Of a stretch of DNA of 8,028 bases, positions 1 to 7,168 are shown in pieces (the first letter of the stretch is position 1; each line of letters starts with the position of its first letter). Source of the DNA: Alphaproteobacteria bacterium (GTDB lineage Bacteria; Pseudomonadota; Alphaproteobacteria; RF32; UBA3637); NCBI GenBank assembly GCA_017414845.1, contig JAFQJY010000021.1, positions 1 through 8,028 on the forward strand, given 5' to 3'. A model generated the notes under the pieces. It ran no database searches, was not told the DNA's origin, and saw only the letters and a program-made list of their open reading frames with translations. Made by a program: the position numbers and the translations under genes.

Positions 1-741
1 ATAATCATTGCTTTGATGTTTGTTATGAAAAGGAGAGTTTTTTCTTATATTTCCGATTGAAGGGGCATTTATTTCGGCTCTGTAATCTGTTTTGGCTTCT
101 TTTCGCCATTTTTTATAAGCCTGCTTTTCATCACGTTCTTCCTGTTTTAACCGTTGTTCAACCGTCTTTTTAAAGTCGCTGACACAAAGAGCATCTTCGG
201 GATGTCGTGCAACGGTTTTTAATAGTCTGGAAAAGCCGACACGTCGTGTATTTTTTTCCTTGTTCATTAAACGTTCGTAACTAATCCACAGCATTTGAAC
301 TTTATGAAGGGGCTTTAACTGTTCCTTGCTCAATCCGAAGTCCTCTAAGGCATGAGCCAGTGTATTTGCCGTGAATAAAAGTCGTCTGTCACGTTGATGG
401 CTCAGAAAATGGATTTTCTCTGATGTTTCATTCAAAGAATGACGAACTTCACGATTTCTTTCAAAAAAATATTCAAAAGGATTTTGGCCATTTTCATTTT
501 TGACGCCCAAAGGATTTGGACCTAAATACAATAAAAGAGCCAGTTTTTCCCAATCGTCATGGTTGTTGCCGGAATTTTTTACTAAATTATCAAAAATTTC
601 AAAGTAATATGGAGCAGCAGATTGCGGATTTTTTTGTACCTGTTCAATCCATGCTTTTTTTTCGCGTAAAGCATTATATCGTTCCTCCGCTTGTTGAATT
701 TCGTTTAACGATTTTGTAGCGATTTTATGAAAACTATGCAT
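1..741 (-). CDS. Hypothetical protein with an ankyrin-like segment, 3' end beyond the window
   Basis: Unrecognised gene, open for 247 codons from an ATG at 741 to the left edge with no stop, so the C-terminus is missing. The start is well supported: AAAGGA lies six bases upstream of the ATG, and a strong promoter lies just beyond. There is no signal peptide or membrane segment, so the product is probably cytoplasmic. Residues about 66-95 (KLALLLYLGPNPLGV, then KNENGQNPFEYFFE) resemble the helix-turn-loop of an ankyrin repeat (LLL..GA.pn.kd..G.tPl). I see only one such unit, and it is degenerate. Residues 97-180 look helical. Residues 190-222 are very rich in Lys, Glu, Arg and Gln and could form a coiled coil or a nucleic-acid-binding surface. 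The gene lies downstream of the histidine kinase on the same strand, but a 150-bp gap and its own promoter suggest separate transcription. The reading frame is clear; no function is assigned. Confidence 0.8.
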   Translation of the reverse strand, partial: MHSFHKIATKSLNEIQQAEERYNALREKKAWIEQVQKNPQSAAPYYFEIFDNLVKNSGNNHDDWEKLALLLYLGPNPLGVKNENGQNPFEYFFERNREVRHSLNETSEKIHFLSHQRDRRLLFTANTLAHALEDFGLSKEQLKPLHKVQMLWISYERLMNKEKNTRRVGFSRLLKTVARHPEDALCVSDFKKTVEQRLKQEERDEKQAYKKWRKEAKTDYRAEINAPSIGNIRKNSPFHNKHQSNDY

Positions 742-766
742 AAAAAATCCTTTCTGTTTTAGTCCA

Positions 767-795
767 ACTTTATCACAAAACCGATATTTTGTCAA
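767..795 (-). promoter_or_regulatory. Sigma70-type promoter of the ankyrin-like gene
   Basis: On the minus strand a perfect -35 TTGACA (795-790) is followed after exactly 17 bases by TAAAGT (772-767). The -10 matches four of six consensus positions and is preceded by TG plus one base, as in an extended -10. Transcription would start near 760, giving a leader of about 20 bases that contains the AAAGGA ribosome site. The rest of the 742-891 gap shows no other gene and no clear terminator for the kinase gene. Confidence 0.7.
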
Positions 796-891
796 TTGTT
801 TTATTGGGTCTCTGTTTTTTATATCTTGATTTTTTGTGGTATTTTATGTACGTTTAAAAAGCAGAATTTGATGAAAAGGAGAGAGGGGTAT

Positions 892-2250
892 TTAAATAAA
901 AAAGCCTGTTTTTTCTTGTAAAATGTCATAGGGTAGGCGGACTTCAAAAAGTGTCCCTTTTTTGGCAGTACTTGAAATACGCAAAGAACCGTTAGAGGCA
1001 TTGATGATTTCCTGTACGATGCTGAGACCTAAACCTGTCCCCGTTCCGCTGTACTGTGTCGCAGAACGATAAAAACGTTCGCAAATGTGAGGCAGGACCT
1101 CTTTGGCAATAGGCTCTCCCCAATTATGAACACTGAAATAAAGATTTTTATTTTCTTTTTTAAGGGTGACGGTAATAGTCGTTTTCGGTTTTCCGTATTT
1201 GATGGCGTTATCTATCAAATTTTGAAATACTCTGAACAGTTCCTGTTTTCGTCCGATAAAGAGAGGTATTTTTTCCTGAATATTGAGTTTAATTTCCTTT
1301 TTATCCATATCGGCTTTGACAATCAAAGATCCGACAACCGTTTGTAAAATATCAGCAACATCCAGGTCTTCCAGAGGTGTGTTTTTTTGGCCGATACGGC
1401 ACAGGGTCAGTAAATCTTGAACTAATTCCGTCATTTGAGCCGTTTGAGTTGCCATCATGGATAAAAATTCCTTTTGCGCTTTTTTGTCGTTTTTAGCCGG
1501 TCCCTGCATTGTTTCAATAAGACCCGAAAAAACAGAAAGGGGGGTTTTGAGTTCGTGACTTGCGTTGGCAAAAAAGGTTCGTTGACTCTCTTCAAAGGTT
1601 TTAAAGGCCGTCACATCCGTCATAACAAGAACGGCAACGGCTCCGTTTTTTGTTTTGGCAGGTAATTTTTCCAAAACGGCTTTGAAATAAAGTTTGTTAT
1701 CAAGAGAAATATCTAAGTTTTTAACAGGCGTGTTTGTTTCTAAAACCTGTCCGAAAGAGGAGAGAATTTCAAAAGTGGGAAATAAGTCAAACAGTTTTTT
1801 CCCGATAGGTTTTCTTTTAAACAGAGATAATCCGGCTTTGTTGGCACGAACGATTTTTCCCGTTTCGTTTATCAGAAAAATCGGTAGGGTTAAACGCTCT
1901 AAAATAGACGCATCCGAAAGGGTCTGAGCCCGAAGCATTTTGTTTTTTTCCATTGTCCAACCGCTTTTAAATTCCATAAAAGCCTGAGCCGTGTGAAATG
2001 TTTCACGTGTGTCATCGTTATCCGTATGATGTGAAACGGAAATATTGAGCCTGTCCAGTAAAGGACGGAAAACGAAAAAAATGATGCTGACGGATAGCAA
2101 AAGCGTTAAAATAGCAACGGTAACGGTTATAATTCCGAGTAACGTCAATACAAGAAAAATCAGAGCAGTCGGGAAAATAAGAAGTAAAACCTTGTCAAAG
2201 GTTCTTCCGGATAATGTTTTTCTGTTTTTTTTTGTTTTTTTTAAATGCAT
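892..2250 (-). CDS. PhoR-type membrane sensor histidine kinase
   Basis: A 452-residue sensor kinase that should autophosphorylate on His and pass the phosphate to a response regulator. A Lys-rich cytoplasmic N-terminus (1-20) is followed by two adjacent membrane helices (about 21-38 and 40-61) with almost no periplasmic loop. Next come a linker, a PAS domain (about 112-215), HisKA with the H-box SHELKTP (phospho-accepting His232), and HATPase_c. The latter shows the N-box QNLIDNAIKYG (343-353), the F-box ERFYR (391-395) and the G2-box GTGTGLGLS (402-410). The G1 box reads VHNWGEPI (374-381), with Asn for the usual Asp; related variants occur in active kinases such as the CusS group. The order TM-PAS-HisKA-HATPase is that of PhoR, but no phoB, pst or phoU gene is adjacent, so the signal is unknown. 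The ATG is preceded three codons upstream by an in-frame TAA, which fixes the 5' limit. AGAGGA lies rather far from the start. Confidence 0.9.
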   Translation of the reverse strand: MHLKKTKKNRKTLSGRTFDKVLLLIFPTALIFLVLTLLGIITVTVAILTLLLSVSIIFFVFRPLLDRLNISVSHHTDNDDTRETFHTAQAFMEFKSGWTMEKNKMLRAQTLSDASILERLTLPIFLINETGKIVRANKAGLSLFKRKPIGKKLFDLFPTFEILSSFGQVLETNTPVKNLDISLDNKLYFKAVLEKLPAKTKNGAVAVLVMTDVTAFKTFEESQRTFFANASHELKTPLSVFSGLIETMQGPAKNDKKAQKEFLSMMATQTAQMTELVQDLLTLCRIGQKNTPLEDLDVADILQTVVGSLIVKADMDKKEIKLNIQEKIPLFIGRKQELFRVFQNLIDNAIKYGKPKTTITVTLKKENKNLYFSVHNWGEPIAKEVLPHICERFYRSATQYSGTGTGLGLSIVQEIINASNGSLRISSTAKKGTLFEVRLPYDILQEKTGFFI

Positions 2251-2254
2251 AGTC

Positions 2255-2263
2255 TGTTATACT
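2255..2263 (+). promoter_or_regulatory. Possible extended -10 promoter for mutS
   Basis: TGTTATACT contains TATACT (2258-2263), five of six matches to TATAAT, with TG one base upstream as in an extended -10. The -35 region is only a run of T, so recognition would rest on the extended -10. The expected start near 2270 gives a leader of about 35 bases that includes the mutS ribosome site. Confidence 0.45.
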
Positions 2264-2276
2264 GTCCTCTTAAAAG

Positions 2277-2305
2277 AGTTTAAAGAAAAGGTAAGGAAAA
2301 AGCAA
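2277..2305 (-). promoter_or_regulatory. Possible weak promoter for the histidine kinase gene
   Basis: On the minus strand TTGCTT (2305-2300) and TAAACT (2282-2277) are separated by 17 bases. Matches to consensus are three of six and four of six. The -35 would overlap the mutS start codon and the -10 would lie in the shared divergent gap. This is the best candidate I see, but it is weak. Confidence 0.25.
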
Positions 2306-4944
2306 TGGAAAAAAACACACCGAAAGATGAAAAAACAACGCCTGCCATGATGCAGTATTTTAAACTTAAAGAAGAAGCAAAGGATTATCTGCTTTTTTAC
2401 CGAATGGGTGATTTTTACGAACTCTTTTTTGATGATGCCAAAGTCGCATCGGCAGCGTTAAATCTCGTCTTGACGCACAGAGGAACACATTTAGGCGAAC
2501 CGATTCCGATGTGCGGTGTTCCGTATCATGCGCATGAGAGTTATTTGGCACGCCTTGTAAAGCAGGGGTACAAGGTCGCTATTTGTGAACAGATGGAAAC
2601 GCCTGAGGAGGCAAAAAAAAGAGGCAGAAGTGCACTCGTTCGTCGTGAAATCGTTCGTTTCGTAACAGCCGGTACTTTATCGGAAGATACATTATTAGAG
2701 GGAAAAAAACATAACTATCTGATGTGCCTTGCAAGAGACGGAGCCGATAACGGGTTGGCTTGGGTGGATATGTCTACCGGTGATTTTATGACGCAAAATG
2801 TTACGAGGAAGTTTTTACTGGATGCGATTATGCGTGTTGAACCGGCAGAAATTCTGATTACGATAGAGACATTTAAAATTCGGGAATATCAGCAGATTCT
2901 GGAAGATGTTTCCCGTTTACTGACATACTTGCCCGAGGCTCGTTTTAATTATGACAACGCATACGAAAGACTGAAAACGACTTTCGGTGTTGAAACACTG
3001 GATGGTTTCGGAGATTTTACAAAAGCCGAAGTGATGGCGGCGGGAACATTGATGGATTATCTGGATTTAACGCAAAAAGGGGCCTGTCCGAAACTGAAAA
3101 CAATTCAACAACTCAATCCGAAAACGTATATGGAAATTGATGCGGGAACAAGACGCAGTTTAGAACTTTTTGCACCCCTTTCCGGAGATAAAAATGCCGG
3201 CTGTTTGCTTTCTTCCATTGATAAGACGTTGACAGCATCAGGCGGACGTATGCTTCATCATTTTTTAAGTGCACCTTTGACGAATGCCAATCTTATCAAC
3301 GAACGATTGGATTGTGTCGGATTTTTTATCGCCGAGGATGGTTTAAGGACAAAACTTCGTGGCTTTTTAGAAAAGATTCCTGATTTGGAAAGAGCATTAA
3401 ATCGTATTTCACTGCGACGTAACAGCCCTTATGATTTAGGGATTATTCGGGACGGTTTAAAAGTGATTCCCGAAATTAAAAAGGCTTTTTGGACTTTTAT
3501 GTTGCCTGAAAAACTGGAAAAATTACAAATTGCTTTGGGCGAACACAGGTATTTGTTTGAAAAATTGAGAGACGCTTTACTTGTGGAAAACCTGCCGACA
3601 AACTTGAATGAGGGCGGTTTTATTCGTCGTGGATACAGTATGCGTTTGGATAATCATCGGGATATAAAAGATACAAAACGGCGCTTTTTGTTACAGTTGC
3701 AGTTGGATTATGTGGAAAAAACAGACATAAATAATCTTAAAATCGTCTATAATTCCGTTCAGGGATATTTTGTGGAAGTTCCTGCCAAACAGGCTCAGAA
3801 AATACAGGAACATCCTGAATGGGGATTTATTCAAAAGCAAACAATGGTCAATAACGTGCGTTTTACGACACCGGAGTTAGATGAGTTGGCAAAAACGCTC
3901 AATATGGCTGATGAGGATGTTTATAAATGTGAACTTGAAGTCTTTTATGAATTACTGACTGCTGTTTTAGAGGAGACTTATAATATTCTGGAAGCCGTCG
4001 GGGCAATTGCCTTTATTGATGTGACAACAGCACTTGCCGAGTTGGCTGTCCAAAAGAATTTTTGTCGTCCCAAAGTAGATGATACACTTGCGTTTGAAAT
4101 AGAACAAGGGCGTCATTTGGTCGTTGAGGAGGCATTAGAGGCTAAAAGAGAAAACTTTTCACCAAACGATTGCTCTTTGGGGCAGGAAAATGGTCGTTTA
4201 TGGCTTTTAACAGGGCCGAATATGGCTGGTAAAAGTACATTCTTACGGCAAAATGCATTGATTGCCATTTTAGCACAGATAGGCTCGTATGTGCCGGCTC
4301 GGAAAGCGCATATCGGTGTTGTAGATAAGGTTTTTTCTCGTGTCGGTGCGTCAGATGACTTGGCTCGGGGACAGTCCACGTTTATGGTGGAAATGGTTGA
4401 AACGGCTATGATTTTAAATCATGCAACTGAAAAATCTCTGGTTATTTTAGATGAAATCGGACGGGGAACGGCAACTTTTGACGGACTTTCTATTGCGTGG
4501 GCGGTTGTGGAATACCTACACGAGAAGAATAAATCCAGAGGCATTTTTGCAACGCATTATCATGAATTGACGGCGTTGGAAGAAAAACTGGAACATATTT
4601 CTCTTCACACAATGCAAATTAAAGAGTGGAATGATGAAGTTGTCTTTTTGCATACGGTCGGCAAAGGAACAACCGATAAGTCTTACGGTATTCATGTCGG
4701 TAAATTAGCCGGTCTGCCGTCTGTCGTTACACAAAGGGCAAAACATATCCTGCAAGGACTTGAAAGTCAAAAGCAAACGCCGAAAGTATTGGCAGACGAA
4801 TTGCCTTTGTTTCATACGGCGTTGGAAGAAAAAAAGACGGAACCCTCTGCCGTTGAAAAAGAATTGACCTTTATCAATCCGGATATGCTTTCGCCCAGAG
4901 AGGCGTTAGACGTTCTTTACAAACTTAAAAGTCTGATGGAGTAG
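2305..4944 (+). CDS. mutS: DNA mismatch repair ATPase MutS
   Basis: MutS recognises mismatches and small loops after replication and, as an ATP-dependent sliding clamp, recruits MutL. The 879-residue protein is complete and near the family length (E. coli MutS has 853). The N-terminal mismatch-binding domain has the GDFYELF motif, with Phe37 and Glu39 forming the F-x-E wedge. Connector, lever and clamp regions follow (about 130-580). The ATPase domain has Walker [10 protein letters not shown] (637-645), signature [12 protein letters not shown] (681-692), Walker [11 protein letters not shown] (713-722) and the H-loop ATHYHEL (His751). The C-terminus ends in the typical [14 protein letters not shown] dimer/tetramer helix. 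The ATG at 2305 has AAGGA seven bases upstream, and the second MutS-like residues begin soon after, so this start is preferred. It is divergent from the kinase gene and convergent with the membrane-protein gene. No mutL is nearby. All catalytic motifs look intact. Confidence 0.98.
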   Translation: MEKNTPKDEKTTPAMMQYFKLKEEAKDYLLFYRMGDFYELFFDDAKVASAALNLVLTHRGTHLGEPIPMCGVPYHAHESYLARLVKQGYKVAICEQMETPEEAKKRGRSALVRREIVRFVTAGTLSEDTLLEGKKHNYLMCLARDGADNGLAWVDMSTGDFMTQNVTRKFLLDAIMRVEPAEILITIETFKIREYQQILEDVSRLLTYLPEARFNYDNAYERLKTTFGVETLDGFGDFTKAEVMAAGTLMDYLDLTQKGACPKLKTIQQLNPKTYMEIDAGTRRSLELFAPLSGDKNAGCLLSSIDKTLTASGGRMLHHFLSAPLTNANLINERLDCVGFFIAEDGLRTKLRGFLEKIPDLERALNRISLRRNSPYDLGIIRDGLKVIPEIKKAFWTFMLPEKLEKLQIALGEHRYLFEKLRDALLVENLPTNLNEGGFIRRGYSMRLDNHRDIKDTKRRFLLQLQLDYVEKTDINNLKIVYNSVQGYFVEVPAKQAQKIQEHPEWGFIQKQTMVNNVRFTTPELDELAKTLNMADEDVYKCELEVFYELLTAVLEETYNILEAVGAIAFIDVTTALAELAVQKNFCRPKVDDTLAFEIEQGRHLVVEEALEAKRENFSPNDCSLGQENGRLWLLTGPNMAGKSTFLRQNALIAILAQIGSYVPARKAHIGVVDKVFSRVGASDDLARGQSTFMVEMVETAMILNHATEKSLVILDEIGRGTATFDGLSIAWAVVEYLHEKNKSRGIFATHYHELTALEEKLEHISLHTMQIKEWNDEVVFLHTVGKGTTDKSYGIHVGKLAGLPSVVTQRAKHILQGLESQKQTPKVLADELPLFHTALEEKKTEPSAVEKELTFINPDMLSPREALDVLYKLKSLME

Positions 4945-4945
4945 G

Positions 4946-4991
4946 CGTTTAAAGACTTCTTAAAAAAAAGGGTATGGTCTGAAACGGTTTT
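4946..4991 (+). terminator. Possible weak terminator after mutS
   Basis: CGTTT (4946-4950) can pair with AAACG (4982-4986), and AGAC (4953-4956) with GTCT (4977-4980). The arms are separated by a small internal loop, and the apical loop is about 20 bases. Only four T residues follow. This is the only hairpin of note in the 52-bp gap between the two convergent genes. It is imperfect and AT-rich, so function is doubtful. Confidence 0.25.
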
Positions 4992-4996
4992 AAAGG

Positions 4997-5419
4997 CTAT
5001 TTTTCTGCATTATCTAAGGCTCGTTTTTTCTGAGCCCGATATTCAAAAGTATAGGCTAAAAAAGTCAGATTAAACAATAAAAAGGAAATAAAAACACGTC
5101 CGTACATAAAACTGCTTTTCTCAAACAAAGTGAAAAAAGAATAGCGTTCTAAATACTGACTGAGTGTTTTCATCCATTCAGGTGTAAAAATCAGAAAGAA
5201 AAACAGAGAAACAAAATAAACGGTTGTTGAAGAACGAAGTGTTTTCCATAGAAAAGTAATAAGGTCGTTATCTTTAAAAGCACTGTGCAGGTACATAAAA
5301 CTCAGAAGTAATAAGGGCAAAATAAAAATAGCACCGACAGAAGAAACAACAAGCAATGTTCCGAGTAAAAACAAAAAGACTAAAAACAACCACCGAAAGT
5401 GTTTTTTGATAAAAGACAT
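4997..5419 (-). CDS. Small four-helix membrane protein of unknown function
   Basis: A 140-residue hydrophobic protein that I do not recognise. A short basic N-terminus (FIKKHFRW) leads into two close membrane helices (about 10-26 and 28-45). Then come a polar segment with acidic residues (48-55), a third helix (about 66-79), an amphipathic stretch (82-102) and a fourth helix (about 108-125). The tail is charged (RAQKKRALDNAEK). By the positive-inside rule both ends should face the cytoplasm. Its ATG directly follows the TAA of the lipoprotein hydrolase gene (TAAATG), and its ribosome site AAGGAG lies inside the last hydrolase codons. The two are therefore almost certainly co-transcribed and translationally coupled. 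A role linked to the hydrolase (partner, anchor or regulator) is inferred from this coupling only. The frame is secure; the function is not known. Confidence 0.8.
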   Translation of the reverse strand: MSFIKKHFRWLFLVFLFLLGTLLVVSSVGAIFILPLLLLSFMYLHSAFKDNDLITFLWKTLRSSTTVYFVSLFFFLIFTPEWMKTLSQYLERYSFFTLFEKSSFMYGRVFISFLLFNLTFLAYTFEYRAQKKRALDNAEK

Positions 5420-6640
5420 TTATTCTCCTTTGAGCCGAATAAAACGACAATTTGCCGGTACAGGCGTTTTTTCACCGATACCGAAAACAATGAAACGAAT
5501 CACTTCTTCTGTCATAGCATAATTTTTATGTGCATTCAAGGGGTTTGCGAATTGTCCCAGTCCTAAAATGTCTATAACAGGTGTCGTTCTAACGGAAATG
5601 TTTGTAATTTCAGGGCAAAGAGCCGAGTCTAAACTTGTGTCGGAAGCATTCGGTTCTAAGGCATAACTTAAAATGTCGTTCGGGTCGCTGAAAGCGATAA
5701 TATCCAGTTTCTTAAAAAGGCGCTTGTCATATTTAGGGGCATTTTTTTGGCAAAACAAAGAACGTTCATGAAGATGTTTTGCTTTTTTTCGTCCCATTTG
5801 AAGCAAGGGGAGTTGATTGGCTAACATAAAAACGGGAATGGTCTTTTGTTGAAGAAATGATAATCCTTCGGAGTTTTCGTTTGTATAAATATCGGTGCGC
5901 AGTTGGTCGGCAATATCTTGAAATGCATCTATGATAAGGCGACTGCCCAGAGAATGTGTAATAAAGAAAAAATCTTCATTTAAGAGGCGTTGTTTTGTTT
6001 TTTGTGTTTTTCCGGAACAGGTTTGAGAAATGTTTTGAGGCAGTTCCTCATAGGTATAATTCATCATAAAACAGAGTGCCTGTAAAACGGAAGAAAGCAT
6101 TTTTTCTCCGTTCGGACCGAGATAAATAAGAGGGTCGGGAAGAGTTGCATCTGCGTATTTTTTGGCTGTCGCATTGAGAGTGGCTCTGGGTACGGAAAAT
6201 TCTTCTCCCGTGTCATAAGCAAGAGATTTTTTGGCTTCTGCCGTAATAGAGGACCATGTCAGTTCATAAAAAATAAGTTGTTCGTTTTTTTCCTTAAAAA
6301 AACGGTAAATGCGCAAAACCCCGACATTTTCATCATCAGCCGTTTTAAGAAAGAGTTGCTTATAGGTTCTCTCTTGGACGGTATAGTTCATCATTCTTGT
6401 GATGTTTCTCATTAAAACGGAAGAGTGTCCCGGTTCATGTGTTCCGACACCGTGAATAAGCATTATTTTTTTTATCGGCGCCGTGTAATCGGCAATACCC
6501 GAAAAACCTTCGCTCCAAATCAAACAGGTTGCTTCGGAAGAAGACTCTTTTCGGGTATGAAAAAATGCTTCGGCAAAGCCTCTGCCGAGACCGGCACAGC
6601 CTGTCAATAAAAACAGAAGAAAAAGAAATGTTTTGTGCAA
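5420..6640 (-). CDS. Lipoprotein with alpha/beta-hydrolase fold, TTG start
   Basis: A 406-residue predicted lipoprotein, probably an esterase, lipase or related serine hydrolase; the substrate is unknown. The signal peptide (1-14) ends in the lipobox LTGC, so Cys15 would be lipidated. Ala at +2 gives no inner-membrane retention signal, suggesting the outer membrane. A beta-strand and oxyanion-type motif IMLIHGVGTHEPGHS (59-73) is followed by the nucleophile elbow FFITHSLGSR (225-234), with Ser230 and Thr in place of the usual first Gly. Then come IIAFSDPNDILSY (314-326), giving an Asp319 or Asp322 candidate, and LNAHKNYAMT (368-377) with His371. The Ser-Asp-His order fits an active enzyme. 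The region about 85-215 looks like a lid or insertion. Several Cys residues (39, 190, 208, 297, 342, 398) could form disulfides. No ATG lies near the signal peptide; TTG is chosen because GGGAGGA sits five bases upstream. That site is inside a terminator-like hairpin. The small membrane-protein gene follows with no gap. Confidence 0.85.
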   Translation of the reverse strand: MHKTFLFLLFLLTGCAGLGRGFAEAFFHTRKESSSEATCLIWSEGFSGIADYTAPIKKIMLIHGVGTHEPGHSSVLMRNITRMMNYTVQERTYKQLFLKTADDENVGVLRIYRFFKEKNEQLIFYELTWSSITAEAKKSLAYDTGEEFSVPRATLNATAKKYADATLPDPLIYLGPNGEKMLSSVLQALCFMMNYTYEELPQNISQTCSGKTQKTKQRLLNEDFFFITHSLGSRLIIDAFQDIADQLRTDIYTNENSEGLSFLQQKTIPVFMLANQLPLLQMGRKKAKHLHERSLFCQKNAPKYDKRLFKKLDIIAFSDPNDILSYALEPNASDTSLDSALCPEITNISVRTTPVIDILGLGQFANPLNAHKNYAMTEEVIRFIVFGIGEKTPVPANCRFIRLKGE

Positions 6641-6671
6641 AAAAATCCTCCCGTACGATATGTCGGGAGGA
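6639..6671 (-). terminator. Intrinsic terminator of the glyA-nrdR-nusB operon
   Basis: On the minus strand, TCCTCCCG (6671-6664) and CGGGAGGA (6653-6646) form a perfect 8-bp stem with six G-C pairs and a 10-base loop. Seven T residues follow (6645-6639). It begins 17 bases after the nusB stop codon. The plus strand has A residues after the stem, so the terminator is one-directional. Its T-tract ends in the TTG start codon of the hydrolase gene. Confidence 0.8.
6646..6652 (-). promoter_or_regulatory. Shine-Dalgarno site of the hydrolase gene, buried in the terminator stem
   Basis: GGGAGGA lies five bases upstream of the TTG at 6640 and is a near-ideal ribosome-binding sequence. It decides the start, because no ATG exists before or inside the signal peptide. 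All seven bases also form the 3' arm of the hairpin at 6646-6671. In a transcript that spans both arms the site would be base-paired and hidden. Confidence 0.7.
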
Positions 6672-6687
6672 AAAATACTTTTGTCAA
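6659..6687 (-). promoter_or_regulatory. Possible promoter between nusB and the hydrolase gene
   Basis: A perfect TTGACA (6687-6682) lies just after the nusB stop on the minus strand. The -10 region is poor: GACATA at 17 bases, CATATC at 19 and TATCGT at 21. If used, transcription would start in or near the hairpin's 3' arm, leaving the Shine-Dalgarno site unpaired. The -35 is good and the -10 is weak, so this stays tentative. Confidence 0.3.
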
Positions 6688-6688
6688 G

Positions 6689-7168
6689 TCAGATACCACG
6701 AATAACTTTTGAAAATTTATCTAAAACAGCATTGACAAGTTGAATCTCAGGTCCGTCATAAAAAGAACGTGTCATATCTACATATTCGTTGATGATGATA
6801 GGGGCATCTAAATTCGGTTGAACGAAAAACTCGGCCAATCCGACACGTAAAATGGTCCTGAGTAAAAACTCCATTCTGTCTTCTTCCCAATCTTCGGACA
6901 AAGAAGAGGTAATGATTTCATCCAGTTGTTCTTTTTTATCGCCTACTTCTTTAACAAGAGCCGTAAAAAGAACGGAATCTGCGTCTGCCAAAGGAATAAA
7001 ACGTTCATCACCGTCCTCATCTTCTTCTAAAATACGAGTACCGATTTCTTTGTTTAAAAACTGATAAACCGTTTTTTCAATCGGTTCGTCCGAAAAGGCA
7101 GAAGCATAAAGTGCCTGTACGGCATTTAAACGTGCATTTGTAAATTTTTGAGTTTTGTTTTCCGTCAT
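6689..7168 (-). CDS. nusB: Transcription antitermination factor NusB
   Basis: NusB pairs with S10 (NusE) on boxA RNA to form the rRNA antitermination complex. The 159-residue protein is of normal family length and all-helical. The N-terminal helix [12 protein letters not shown] (11-22) matches the usual R..A.QALY motif. The C-terminal half, [14 protein letters not shown] (102-115), then [18 protein letters not shown] (121-138) and [12 protein letters not shown] (143-154), is characteristic. An acidic segment (EEDEDGDE, 48-55) lies between helices, as often seen in proteobacterial forms. The ATG overlaps the nrdR stop by four bases (ATGA), and AAAGGA (7180-7175) is six bases upstream inside nrdR, so translation is likely coupled. 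It is the last gene of the operon, followed by an intrinsic terminator. Confidence 0.95.
   Translation of the reverse strand: MTENKTQKFTNARLNAVQALYASAFSDEPIEKTVYQFLNKEIGTRILEEDEDGDERFIPLADADSVLFTALVKEVGDKKEQLDEIITSSLSEDWEEDRMEFLLRTILRVGLAEFFVQPNLDAPIIINEYVDMTRSFYDGPEIQLVNAVLDKFSKVIRGI

Noticed and set aside
742..891. Search for a small gene, RNA or kinase terminator in the gap
   Set aside because: Apart from the promoter at 767-795, I found only AT-rich runs, no GC-rich hairpin with a T-tract and no credible short gene.
2267..2278. Inverted repeat CTCTT-AA-AAGAG as a terminator or strong operator
   Set aside because: Five-base arms with a two-base centre cannot form a stable RNA hairpin and there is no T-tract. 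As an operator it is too short to call.
2045..2350. 101-codon plus-strand frame running into the mutS start
   Set aside because: It overlaps the kinase gene antisense and mutS out of frame. The product is a Lys-rich low-complexity sequence mirrored from the kinase membrane helices.
4113..4379. 88-codon minus-strand frame inside mutS
   Set aside because: It is antisense to the MutS ATPase motifs and has no independent support.
4929..4964. AAGTCT/AGACTT inverted repeat at the mutS end as terminator
   Set aside because: The stem is AT-rich and has a bulge, the loop is long, and A residues rather than T residues follow on the plus strand.
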